From Sphingomonas sp. IC-11 (lineage in GTDB: Bacteria > Pseudomonadota > Alphaproteobacteria > Sphingomonadales > Sphingomonadaceae): 64,000 nt of DNA. Position 1 is the stretch's first letter, and each line of letters begins with the position of its first letter. Below, in pieces: positions 50,168-57,792 of this stretch. The translations under genes and the position numbers were made by a program. The notes under the pieces are model-generated. The model worked only from the letters and a program-made list of their open reading frames with translations, did no database searches and was not told the DNA's origin. Where the stretch lies: the NCBI RefSeq assembly GCF_021043365.1, contig NZ_JAJNDU010000001.1:1512164-1576163 (forward strand), in the 5' to 3' direction.

Positions 50168-50866
50168 TCAGGGCGCCGGCGGAGTTACGGCATAGATCGT
50201 CGGATCAATGACACCCGCATCGTCAAAGCCCTTGTGACGGAGGCGGCAGCTGTCACACAATCCACAGTGTGTGCCGGCGGGTGTCGGATCATAGCACGAC
50301 CAACTAAGTCCCAGATCCAGGGCGAGCCGTGTTCCCTCCCGAACGATATCCGCCTTGGTCATGTGCTGAAGCGGCGCATGGATACGGAAGGCTTCACCTT
50401 CCACCCCTGCCTTGGTCGCGAGTTCGGCAAGCCGTTCGAAGCCAGCGATGAACTCGGGCCGGCAATCGGGATAGCCGGAATAATCAAGGGCATTGACGCC
50501 GATGAAGAGCGATCTTGCGCCGGCAGCCTCTGCCCAGGCGAGCGCCAAGCTGAGGAACACCGTGTTTCGGGCCGGCACATAGGTGATCGGGATTCCGGCG
50601 CCGACACCATCCTTGGGTACTTCGATGTCCGCCGTCAGTGCGGACCCGCCGAACGCGGAGAGATCGATCGGCAATATGACGTGCCGAACCGCGCCTAAAG
50701 CGCTGGCGATCCGCCGTGCCGCTGCCAGCTCAACCTGATGCCGCTGGTTGTAGTCGATCGAAAGCGCGAAGATCCTGTGCCCGGATTCGCGCGCAAGCGC
50801 AGCCGAGATCATCGAGTCGAGGCCGCCCGATACGAGGACGACGGCGGAAGGCTGATCGCTGGACAT
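50168..50866 (-). CDS. queC: 7-cyano-7-deazaguanine synthase QueC
   Basis: 232 aa from the ATG at 50866. PP-loop ATP-binding S-G-G-L-D-S at 13-18, the Q-R-H-x-V-E-L region and a zinc site of four Cys: C191, C201, C204 and C207 in HCGLCDSC. It turns 7-carboxy-7-deazaguanine into preQ0 with ammonia and ATP. An earlier in-frame ATG would overlap the hairpin terminator upstream and is rejected. Confidence 0.94.
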   Translation of the reverse strand: MSSDQPSAVVLVSGGLDSMISAALARESGHRIFALSIDYNQRHQVELAAARRIASALGAVRHVILPIDLSAFGGSALTADIEVPKDGVGAGIPITYVPARNTVFLSLALAWAEAAGARSLFIGVNALDYSGYPDCRPEFIAGFERLAELATKAGVEGEAFRIHAPLQHMTKADIVREGTRLALDLGLSWSCYDPTPAGTHCGLCDSCRLRHKGFDDAGVIDPTIYAVTPPAP

Positions 50867-50920
50867 GATCGCGCGCCCGCTAGGCGCATCGGACGACGGA
50901 TGCAAGAAATTGCCCAAAAG

Positions 50921-50950
50921 AAAAAAGGCCGCCCGGGCAAGCGGACGGCC
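50921..50950 (-). terminator. intrinsic terminator upstream of queC (minus strand)
   Basis: On the minus strand a G-G-C-C-G-T-C-C-G stem with a short loop pairs with C-G-G-G-C-G-G-C-C and is followed by six T. It ends a minus-strand transcript that comes from the right. The nearest gene in that direction ends 457 nt away at 51407, so something between may be transcribed. Confidence 0.75.
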
Positions 50951-51406
50951 AAGTAGCCCTGGCAAGAGGGCAATAACTAGGGAGAGAAGTGCTCGGCTAG
51001 AAGCACGAGCTCGGTGATAGCGCCGAAAGGTAAAGAACGCGTCAACGATCCGCGGTTGAGCGACGCAAGGTTCACGTGAATGCCCTTCGCACGACCCACA
51101 CCGCCACGCACATTGTAGCTTCCCGCACCGTCACGGCAGCGGTCCGATGAGGCGGCGACACTCCGACAGCGACCCGCCAAGGCTACAACCAAAGGTCCGT
51201 GATGTCGGGGCCGCCGATCTCACTGGTCTCCAGCGCCCGCGCAGTCGCGACGGCTTGACCACAGCCCATCTCAAGGAGCCGCGAGTTCGTTCGAGATCAT
51301 AGCAGGCGGTGACCGCGATGGCACGACGGCGAACGTTAGCGTGGCCGTCCGGCGACCTGCCGCCACAAGCCGATAAGCAGCTCTGAAGGCGCCAGCTAGC
51401 GGATGA
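50951..51406. other. intergenic stretch (part of the 540-bp gene-free gap 50867-51406), no clear gene
   Basis: No conserved protein was recognised on either strand. A minus-strand frame from a TTG at 51192 to 50977 (71 codons) ends 26 nt before the terminator, but it has no family match and no strong RBS. A 27-codon minus frame at about 51270 begins M-G-C-G-Q. Together with the terminator at its end this suggests either a small unknown gene or a noncoding RNA, or only a long 3' trailer of the TPR gene. Confidence 0.4.
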
Positions 51407-51751
51407 CTACCGTCGTGCGAGCGACACCCCGCCGAGGCTATCAAGTCCACGCTGCGCAACTGTACGCGAGGACGCGACACCGCCGTCCGGCAAAACCATC
51501 TCTACCGGCGCAGTATTTAATGCCGACCGATAAAGGTTCGCGGCCTCTGCCAAGCGCCCCGTCCGAGCATAAACGGTAGCAAGGTTGATCATCAGTTCTG
51601 GTCGACGCGGAAAGATGCGGCGCTCCACAACCAACCGCTCTTCCGCCTTCTGATAATCACCAGCAGAGATAGCCAAGAAGCCGGTACGATCACTCGCCAA
51701 CGACGGCGTAGCAAGCCCGGCCGCCAGTGCCAGAAAAAGCATGGTCCGCAT
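51407..51751 (-). CDS. small secreted TPR protein
   Basis: 114 aa from the ATG at 51751 (GGGAG 7 nt upstream). Signal peptide: M-R-T-M-L-F-L-A-L-A-A-G-L-A-T-P-S-L-A-S. Then one to two tetratricopeptide repeats (G-D-Y-Q-K-A-E-E-R-L and L-M-I-N-L-A-T-V-Y-A-R-T-G-R-L-A-E-A). Likely periplasmic. It lies downstream of the terminated tonB-exb operon with its own promoter region of about 150 bp. Partner unknown. Confidence 0.75.
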   Translation of the reverse strand: MRTMLFLALAAGLATPSLASDRTGFLAISAGDYQKAEERLVVERRIFPRRPELMINLATVYARTGRLAEAANLYRSALNTAPVEMVLPDGGVASSRTVAQRGLDSLGGVSLARR

Positions 51752-51899
51752 CACCCATCTCCCACATGACAATAACGCTACGTTGACGTTACGCTTTTGT
51801 GACAGCGGTATGTCATGCGCACGGTGTTGTTGCAACCATCCACCAACGCGGCCGAACCTCTGGATCCGGGCTCATCTGTCCACGTGAGCTAGACAGGAC

Positions 51900-51928
51900 A
51901 AAAAAAGGGCGACCCTTTCGGGCCGCCC
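51900..51928 (-). terminator. intrinsic terminator of the tonB-exbB-exbD-exbD operon
   Basis: Read on the minus strand, a GGGCGGCCC/GGGTCGCCC stem with a short loop is followed by seven T, 24 nt after the exbD stop. Textbook form. Confidence 0.9.
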
Positions 51929-51951
51929 GTTACACGTTTGATCGCTGACGA

Positions 51952-52380
51952 TCAGAATTCGCGGTAATATTGCTCGTTGCCGATGAAGCCGAGCTTCGTC
52001 ACGTTCGAACGACGGATCACCGCAAGCGTCTGGTCGACCACATCGTAGCGGACCTGCGGGTCGGGCTGGAAGTGCAGCTCCGGCTCCGGGTTCATGGCTG
52101 CCGCCACGTCCAGGTACTGGCGCAGGCGAACCGCGTCCACCGGCGCGCCATTCCAGCTGGTCGTGCCATCCACCGAAATCGTGATCTTGTTCTTCTGCGG
52201 ATCAACCGGCGACTTCTGCGCATTCGGGTCATTGACCGGCAGGTCGACCTTCACCGCATGGGTCTGGATCGGAATGGTGATGATGAACATGATGAGGAGA
52301 ACGAGCATGACGTCGATCAACGGCGTCGTGTTCATCTCCATCATCGGCTCGCCATCGTCCTTGCCGCCACTCATTGCCAT
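51952..52380 (-). CDS. exbD: ExbD/TolR family biopolymer transport protein (second copy)
   Basis: 142 aa from the ATG at 52380, AGGAG 8 nt upstream. A short cytoplasmic N-terminus, one transmembrane helix with the essential Asp in N-T-T-P-L-I-D-V-M-L-V-L-L, then a periplasmic domain. Together with ExbB it uses proton flow to energise TonB. It ends with Y-Y-R-E-F. Last gene of the operon. Confidence 0.93.
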   Translation of the reverse strand: MAMSGGKDDGEPMMEMNTTPLIDVMLVLLIMFIITIPIQTHAVKVDLPVNDPNAQKSPVDPQKNKITISVDGTTSWNGAPVDAVRLRQYLDVAAAMNPEPELHFQPDPQVRYDVVDQTLAVIRRSNVTKLGFIGNEQYYREF

Positions 52381-52403
52381 ATCGATTACTCCTGGTGGCT
52401 TGC

Positions 52404-52889
52404 TTACAGACGCTCGGTGTTCGAGCCCGGCGGCGGTTCGGAAATAAAGCCGACACGCGCGAAGCCTGCCATCTGCATGTTGTAAATCGCGCCTGCCACA
52501 CACTTCCACGGCACATTCACGTCACCGCGCACATGCGCTTCCGGCAGTTCGAGGCCAGGGGCGTTCGGGCCGCCCTGACGATCGATCTCGGCGCGCAGCT
52601 TGGCCACGGCGCGATCGAGGAGCTCCTCGTGCGTCACCGGCGTCATGCCCCAATAGACAGCGCAGGCGCCGTCCGGCTTGGTCGTGATCGAGAGGGAAAC
52701 GTTCTCGGGCTTGGTGGTGGTCGGGTCGAAGCGTACGCTCGGCAGCTTCACCGGAACCGTTTGGATCACGACCGGCACCGCGATCAGGAAGATGATGAGG
52801 AGCACCAGCATGACGTCCACGAGAGGCGTCGTGTTGATGTCCGACATCGGGGTTTCTGCGGCGGAGTCTCCACCAACGCTCATCGCCAT
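52404..52889 (-). CDS. exbD: ExbD/TolR family biopolymer transport protein (first copy)
   Basis: 161 aa with the same plan: N-terminal M-S-D-I-N-T-T-P-L-V-D-V-M-L-V-L-L helix carrying the proton-path Asp, and a C-terminal periplasmic part. It differs by a roughly 20-residue-longer periplasmic domain with two Cys (GACAV and WKCV). The two ExbD copies are 23 nt apart and may form a hetero-oligomer. Confidence 0.93.
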   Translation of the reverse strand: MAMSVGGDSAAETPMSDINTTPLVDVMLVLLIIFLIAVPVVIQTVPVKLPSVRFDPTTTKPENVSLSITTKPDGACAVYWGMTPVTHEELLDRAVAKLRAEIDRQGGPNAPGLELPEAHVRGDVNVPWKCVAGAIYNMQMAGFARVGFISEPPPGSNTERL

Positions 52890-52977
52890 AAGTCAGGCTA
52901 TCCTATGTCTTCGTTCCCGCCGGTGATCCGGCCGGGAAAGGTCGCGGGGCCACCATCTGGCGTCCCCGCTTTCCCCA

Positions 52978-53778
52978 TTACGAGCGGGTCTGCACGCCAC
53001 CGGCCTGACCGGCCGTGGTGGTTGCAGCAGCCGGCTTAGCTGCCGCCGGCTTCGCTGCACCGGCAACGGTCGGACGAACCGCACCGTTGGAGGCGAGGTA
53101 GCCGAGCACGTCGTTCGAGAAGGCCGACAGGTCTTCCGCAATCGACTTGTTGCGACGCTGCAGCCAGTTGTAACCGAGCACCGCCGGAACGGCGACGGCA
53201 AGACCGAGCGCGGTCATGATGAGCGCTTCACCGACCGGACCAGCGACCGCGTCGATCGACGCCTGGCCAGCTGCACCGATCTTGATGAGCGCGCGGTAGA
53301 TGCCGATAACCGTACCGAACAGGCCGATGAACGGCGCCGTCGCACCCACGGTCGCGAGGAACGCGAGGCCGGTGCCCAGCTTCGAGTTGATCATTGCTTC
53401 CGAACGAGCGAGCGAGCCGTGCAGCCAGTCATGCGCTTCGACCGGATCGGTCAGCTTCGAGTGCTGCTCCTGAGCCTGCAGGCCGTCGTCGACGATCTGC
53501 TTGTAGGCCGAGTTCTTCTCCAGCTTCGCCGAACCTTCGCGCAGCGAGTTCGTCTGCCAGAACGAGCCGCGGATGCGCTTCGCCTGGTTGATGATCTTCT
53601 GCTGCTCGAAGAGCTTGGTGAACATGATGTAGAACGAGACAACCGACATCAGCACGAGGATGCCGAAGGTGCTCTGGGCAATGATGCCGCCCTGCTCGAG
53701 CGCGGCTGCCAGGCCGTACGGGTTGTCGCCGCCGTGGGCGGCCGGGCCGGCGGCCGCGGCGAGGATGGTGGTGATCAT
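52978..53778 (-). CDS. exbB: MotA/TolQ/ExbB proton channel family protein
   Basis: 266 aa with three main transmembrane helices (about residues 30-52, 138-160, 175-200). Conserved G-L-F-G-T-V-I-G-I-Y and A-L-I-M-T-A-L-G-L-A-V-A-V-P-A signature. The C-terminal tail is Ala/Pro/Lys-rich. It sits between tonB and the exbD pair, the normal gene order, 44 nt from tonB. Confidence 0.95.
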   Translation of the reverse strand: MITTILAAAAGPAAHGGDNPYGLAAALEQGGIIAQSTFGILVLMSVVSFYIMFTKLFEQQKIINQAKRIRGSFWQTNSLREGSAKLEKNSAYKQIVDDGLQAQEQHSKLTDPVEAHDWLHGSLARSEAMINSKLGTGLAFLATVGATAPFIGLFGTVIGIYRALIKIGAAGQASIDAVAGPVGEALIMTALGLAVAVPAVLGYNWLQRRNKSIAEDLSAFSNDVLGYLASNGAVRPTVAGAAKPAAAKPAAATTTAGQAGGVQTRS

Positions 53779-53822
53779 TCGATTAGTTTCCCTCTGAAAA
53801 GCGCGATTCTGTTAAGCCTGGA

Positions 53823-54488
53823 TCAGTCCCGGGGCAGCTTCCACACGACGCGGCGCGTCTGAGTGGTCGCGATCGGGTTGCCCGCTGCGTCCGTTGCCGG
53901 CGTGTACCGGGCCCGGCGCTGCAACGCACGGCATGCTGCCTGGTCAAGGGCGTTGGAGCCACTCGACTCGGTAGTGACGCAGTTCTCCACCCTACCCTGG
54001 GCGTTGATTGTCCACTTGATCACGGTCGTGCCTTCTTCCTCGGCACGGATCGAGCTCGGCGGATAATCGTCGGTCGTGATCCAGTCCGCAGGATTGCCCT
54101 TGGCACCCGCAGCCTTGCTGACGACCGGCGGGGCCGGCGGAGCAGGAGGCGGAGGCGCAGGAGGCGCAACCGGCGTCGGCACATAAACCGGCGGCGGCGT
54201 AGGCACAGTGGCGATCGTCACCGGAGCCGACGGCGCAGACACGATAGGCGGCGGCGCCACAACGGGCGGCGGCGTCATCGGAACGTCAGGCGGCGGTGGT
54301 GGCGGCTCGTCCGGCGGCGGGGGCGGTGGTTCCTCAACGTCGAACGTATTCAGCTTCTCCGACACCTTTTTCACGTACTGGAACGCGAGGCCGGTGACGA
54401 AGGCGTAGCCGAGAGCAGCATGGATGAGCGCCACGATCACGATCGCGACAACCTTGCTCCCGCTCATCTTCTGGTCAGAGTAGGCCAT
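53823..54488 (-). CDS. tonB: TonB family energy transducer
   Basis: 221 aa. One N-terminal transmembrane helix (V-V-A-I-V-I-V-A-L-I-H-A-A-L-G-Y), a Pro-rich region from about 50 to 120 that spans the periplasm, and the C-terminal TonB domain with D-Y-P-P-S and R-A-R-Y-x-P-A. First gene of the operon. Its 243-bp upstream gap is shared with a divergent gene and holds a short GGCCC/GGGCC hairpin; no clear Fur site is seen. Confidence 0.94.
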   Translation of the reverse strand: MAYSDQKMSGSKVVAIVIVALIHAALGYAFVTGLAFQYVKKVSEKLNTFDVEEPPPPPPDEPPPPPPDVPMTPPPVVAPPPIVSAPSAPVTIATVPTPPPVYVPTPVAPPAPPPPAPPAPPVVSKAAGAKGNPADWITTDDYPPSSIRAEEEGTTVIKWTINAQGRVENCVTTESSGSNALDQAACRALQRRARYTPATDAAGNPIATTQTRRVVWKLPRD

Positions 54489-54731
54489 TCAGCAAAAGCA
54501 CTCCCTAATCCCTATGGCCCGAAGGGGCCGGGCGGCCTGCCGCGGCCCCCGCATAGGCGGAGTGGGCGTGCCGGTCCGTTCGGCAAGGGCTAAACGGAAC
54601 CCTTGCACAGCGCGACTCCTAACTTGCGCCTTAACGACACGCAAACGCTTTGTCGGACGCAACAAACGTACAATCGCCCTAAAAGAGATTTATTTCTGTA
54701 TCAGCAGAGGCTGATCGGATAACCGAAAGGC
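54489..54731. other. divergent promoter region between tonB and a secreted unknown
   Basis: 243 bp, no gene. GC-rich near tonB with a 5-bp hairpin (GGCCC-N4-GGGCC) in the tonB leader. The plus-strand half is A/T-richer before 54732. Promoter boxes were not found with confidence. Confidence 0.5.
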
Positions 54732-55595
54732 ATGCCCTTTCGTACAATTCGTAACTCCGCGATGGCGATCGCGCTTCTCGCCATCACTCCGGCCTGCATC
54801 AACGCCGAACAGGCGGATTTGCCAGCAACAGTGATCGCGTCAGCGCCCTCCTATGTTGAGATAGCGGATCTTGTGATCGCTGCACCGCTGGTTGTGGACG
54901 CAACCATCGCCAGCACCACTCGGATCAAGGGAGCGGAAGCCGCAAACGTGCCGGCCGGGTTCGTGCGCTATTATGTTGAGGCTGATGTCATGGCGCTGAT
55001 CCGCGGTCCGGGCGCCATTCCACCGCGCATCGGCTACATCCTCGACGCGCCACTCGGTCCGGACGGCCGGCAGCCTCGTTACAAGAAGTCACGCGTGCTG
55101 CTCTTCGCGCGCACCGTCGGCGGCAGCGCTGGCCAAGTGCAATTGATCGGCCCACAGGCGCAGCAGGCGTGGACGCATGAACTAGACGCACTCACCCGCC
55201 GCATTGCGGGCGAGGTACTTGCGGCCGATGCGCCACCGGTCGTGACCGGGGTCGGCAACGCCTTTCACGTGCCGGGTTCCCTTCCGGGCGAAGGGGAAAC
55301 GCAAGTGTTCCTGACCACCAGGGACAATCGCCCGGTATCGCTGAACATCCTGCGGCGACCCGGCGAGCAGCCACGGTGGGCAGTCGCCCTTTCCGAGATC
55401 GTGGACGACTCCGCCGGTCCCCCGAAGCGCGACACGCTATTGTGGTATCGCCTCGCCTGCAGCCTCCCGCGCCAGCTGCCGTCCCGCAGCACCCAGGCCC
55501 TGGAGCCGGCAGATGCGGCCGTAGCCCAGGAGGATTATCGTTTCGTTCTCGAGCAATTGGGCCGGTGCGAACGAACGCCGCCTGCCGGCGCGTAA
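54732..55595 (+). CDS. secreted hypothetical protein
   Basis: 287 aa. Basic start R-T-I-R-N-S, hydrophobic core A-M-A-I-A-L-L-A-I-T and a T-P-A-C that may be a lipobox. The mature part has no recognised domain; I see a probable beta-rich region and a C-terminal pair of Cys (LACSL and GRCER). Homologues are common but uncharacterised among sphingomonads, as far as I can tell. It converges with folB. Confidence 0.7.
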   Translation: MPFRTIRNSAMAIALLAITPACINAEQADLPATVIASAPSYVEIADLVIAAPLVVDATIASTTRIKGAEAANVPAGFVRYYVEADVMALIRGPGAIPPRIGYILDAPLGPDGRQPRYKKSRVLLFARTVGGSAGQVQLIGPQAQQAWTHELDALTRRIAGEVLAADAPPVVTGVGNAFHVPGSLPGEGETQVFLTTRDNRPVSLNILRRPGEQPRWAVALSEIVDDSAGPPKRDTLLWYRLACSLPRQLPSRSTQALEPADAAVAQEDYRFVLEQLGRCERTPPAGA

Positions 55596-55619
55596 GCCGC
55601 CGGCCGGACGGATCGGGCT

Positions 55620-55991
55620 TCAGCGGCGATGCCGAACCAGCGTGATGCCGATCGATTCGCCTTCTTCAGCGATGGCCAGCTTGACGATCTTCACCTTGAC
55701 TCGACGCACCCGCTGATCCTGCAGGAACAATGTCTCAGCGATGTAATCCGCCACCCCTTCGATCAACGTGAAGTGCACGCCGGGCGGCAGCGCGGACGTC
55801 GCGGCATGTTTCAGATCGAGGTAGTTCTTCGAAACCGACAGCGGCGTGTCGGGCGCAAAGTGGGCGGGCGCATCGAGCAGAACCGTCAGCGAAATACGCA
55901 GCGGCTGCGGCAGGTGCGTTTCCTCGGAGTAAACGCCGGTCAGCACCAGCACTTCGAGGTCGTGCACTTCGAGTTCAAGCATGTCTTCCAC
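55620..55991 (-). CDS. folB: dihydroneopterin aldolase family protein (FolB)
   Basis: 123 aa tunnel-fold protein. G-V-Y-S-E-E-T with the conserved Glu, N-Y-L-D-L, T-L-I-E-G-V-A-D-Y-I with the substrate Glu, and the catalytic-site Lys region V-K-I-V-K. It splits dihydroneopterin in folate synthesis, or acts as a pterin epimerase. It is divergent from a GNAT gene. Confidence 0.85.
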   Translation of the reverse strand: MEDMLELEVHDLEVLVLTGVYSEETHLPQPLRISLTVLLDAPAHFAPDTPLSVSKNYLDLKHAATSALPPGVHFTLIEGVADYIAETLFLQDQRVRRVKVKIVKLAIAEEGESIGITLVRHRR

Positions 55992-56062
55992 GCCGCGCGC
56001 TTAGCCGCACATCGACGTCGGCGCCATGCCACTTGCGTTACAACTGCGACTCGGTAGAGCGC

Positions 56063-56085
56063 CCCACCCCATTGGTCGGGGCGGG
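56063..56085 (+). promoter_or_regulatory. hairpin over the GNAT Shine-Dalgarno
   Basis: CCC-A-CCCC pairs with GGGG-C-GGG (7 bp with one A-C mismatch, 7-nt loop). Its right arm overlaps the GGGAG ribosome-binding site of the gene starting at 56094, so folding could hide it. Confidence 0.35.
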
Positions 56086-56093
56086 AGACGTCG

Positions 56094-56594
56094 GTGATCG
56101 AACTGCTCGGGCTTGAACGGGTGGAAAACAGCGCAGTCGAAGAGCTACTGGATCGAGCATTCGGTGCTGATCGGCATGGTCGGACTGCCTATCGCCTGCG
56201 TGAAGGTGTTCCTGCTCTCACCGGGCCTAGCTTGGCGGCGGTCGAAAACGGCGCATTGTTGGGCACGATTCAGCTGTGGCCGGTGCTGTTCAGCGGCGAC
56301 GACGGCCGCCGTGTTCCGCTGGTGCTCGTCGGCCCGGTCGCGGTTGTCCCTGAACGTCAACGGGACGGGATTGGGCGCCAATTGGTCGCCGGCGCATTGG
56401 CGCGAGTAACCGATGCGCCGCTCATGCTGATCGGCGACCCAGAATATTATGGCCGCTTTTTCGGCTTCAGCGCGGCGAGCACTGCAGGTTGGCGACTGCC
56501 CGGGCCGGTCGAGCGCCGCCGACTGCTCGCGCGCGGTGAGGGCGTCCCGGATGGACAGGGTTTGATCGGCCCTCGCCATCCATTGATCGCCTGA
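56094..56594 (+). CDS. GNAT family N-acetyltransferase
   Basis: 166 aa from a GTG preceded by GGGAG. GNAT core: the acetyl-CoA loop V-V-P-E-R-Q-R-D-G-I-G-R-Q-L and a central beta strand L-V-L-V-G-P-V-A-V. The relatives are the DUF-type predicted N-acetyltransferases with an A-P-L-M-L-I-G-D-P-E-Y-Y-G-R-F-F-G-F motif (YhbS-like). Substrate unknown. Confidence 0.85.
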   Translation: MIELLGLERVENSAVEELLDRAFGADRHGRTAYRLREGVPALTGPSLAAVENGALLGTIQLWPVLFSGDDGRRVPLVLVGPVAVVPERQRDGIGRQLVAGALARVTDAPLMLIGDPEYYGRFFGFSAASTAGWRLPGPVERRRLLARGEGVPDGQGLIGPRHPLIA

Positions 56595-56632
56595 TCCTTT
56601 ACGCAGCCGCCGCCCTTCCCTACGTCGGGGAC

Positions 56633-57193
56633 ATGCCGATGGCGCCTGCACCCGACTTCGAAACGCTGACGATTGCCGACATTGCGCGCCTCTCCGAGGC
56701 GGACCGCCTGCCCCCGGTCCATCGCTGGAATCCCGATCATTGCGGTCATAGCGACATGCGCATCAGCCGCGATGGCACCTGGTACCATCAGGGGTCGCCC
56801 ATTGGCCGCCTGGCCATGGTTCGCGCCTTCAGCCGAATTCTCCGGCGCGAACCTGACGGTGGCTATGTGCTCGTCACGCCGGTCGAGAAGCTCGACATTG
56901 ATGTCGAGGATGCGCCCTTCGTGGCTGTTGAGTTGAAGGCAGAAGGCGAAGGACGGGAGGCCAATTTGGCATTTCGCCTGAACACCGGCGAGCTGGTGAC
57001 GGCGTCCGCGGAACACCCGCTTCGCTTCGTCGAACACGAGGATGGACCGCATCCTTACGTGCACGTGCGCGGTGGGCTGGAGGCGCTGATCGCTCGCTCG
57101 GTCTATTATGAGCTCGCGGAGCGGGCGTTGGCCGGTGAGGACGAAACGCCAGGCGTATGGAGCGCCGGCACCTTCTTTCCGATCGCGTCGTGA
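56633..57193 (+). CDS. DUF1285 domain protein
   Basis: 186 aa. The N-terminal part has the DUF1285 core: P-P-V-H-R-W-N-P, M-R-I-S-R-D-G-T-W-Y-H-Q-G-S-P-I and L-V-T-P-V-E-K. Function not known in the family. The stop overlaps the NUDIX start as GTGA, and the next gene overlaps that one too, so the three genes form a coupled run: DUF1285, NUDIX, CCA. Confidence 0.88.
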   Translation: MPMAPAPDFETLTIADIARLSEADRLPPVHRWNPDHCGHSDMRISRDGTWYHQGSPIGRLAMVRAFSRILRREPDGGYVLVTPVEKLDIDVEDAPFVAVELKAEGEGREANLAFRLNTGELVTASAEHPLRFVEHEDGPHPYVHVRGGLEALIARSVYYELAERALAGEDETPGVWSAGTFFPIAS

Positions 57194-57792
57194 CCTCGCT
57201 GGTGGACCGGCTGGGCCGGGCGCTGACCGAGGGAATGGCACAGCAGACGATCCTCCTGGACAGCGATCATGGTGACGTGGCGCTTGCTACTGGGGGCACC
57301 CTGACGCCCGCTGCGGTTCTGGTTCCCGTGACGGACCGGCCCCGTCCGGGCGTGATCCTTACGCAACGAACCGAAACCCTTCGACGCCATGCCGGACAGG
57401 TGGCGTTCCCAGGCGGGCGCCTCGACCCCGGCGAGGACGCCGTAACTGCTGCATTGCGCGAGGCGGACGAAGAGATCGCGCTTCCCCCGTCGCTGGTCAC
57501 CGTGGTGGGAGAGGCAGATCGCTATCAGACCGTAACTGGCTATACCGTCACCCCGGTGGTGGCTGTTGTTCCGCCGGATCTGACGTTCCGCCCGTCCGAG
57601 GCGGAGGTCGCGAGCGTGTTCGAGGTGCCGCTCGATTTTCTGCTGGACACTGCCAATCATGTCGAGGCGCGGACGCAGTGGGAAGGTCGCGAACGCCGTT
57701 ATTACGAGATCATGTGGGATGATCGGCGGATCTGGGGTGCCACGGCAGCGATGATCGTGAACCTTGCGCGGCGGCTGCGGTGGAGCGCATGA
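57190..57792 (+). CDS. NUDIX hydrolase, CoA pyrophosphatase-like
   Basis: 200 aa from the GTG at 57190 (GTGA overlap); an ATG at 57157 inside the previous gene is less likely. NUDIX box G-x5-E-x7-R-E-x2-E-E (in GGRLDPGEDAVTAALREADEE) preceded by the CoA-specific N-terminal L-T-Q-R-T-E-T-L-R-R-H-A-G-Q-V-A-F-P. The last Gly of the box is changed to Ile-Ala. It likely splits CoA to 4'-phosphopantetheine and 3',5'-ADP. Confidence 0.88.
   Translation: MTSLVDRLGRALTEGMAQQTILLDSDHGDVALATGGTLTPAAVLVPVTDRPRPGVILTQRTETLRRHAGQVAFPGGRLDPGEDAVTAALREADEEIALPPSLVTVVGEADRYQTVTGYTVTPVVAVVPPDLTFRPSEAEVASVFEVPLDFLLDTANHVEARTQWEGRERRYYEIMWDDRRIWGATAAMIVNLARRLRWSA

Noticed and set aside
50977..51192. 71-codon TTG frame in the gap before queC
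   Set aside because: No family match and no RBS; kept only as a possibility in the gap entry because it ends near a terminator.
54514..54714. 66-codon plus-strand frame in the tonB upstream gap
   Set aside because: Arg/Cys-rich composition, no RBS, and lies in a divergent promoter region.
56045..56095. tRNA-like stretch (GGTAGAGCGC resembles a D-arm)
   Set aside because: No acceptor stem, anticodon arm or T-arm follows; the local pairing is a simple hairpin near an RBS.
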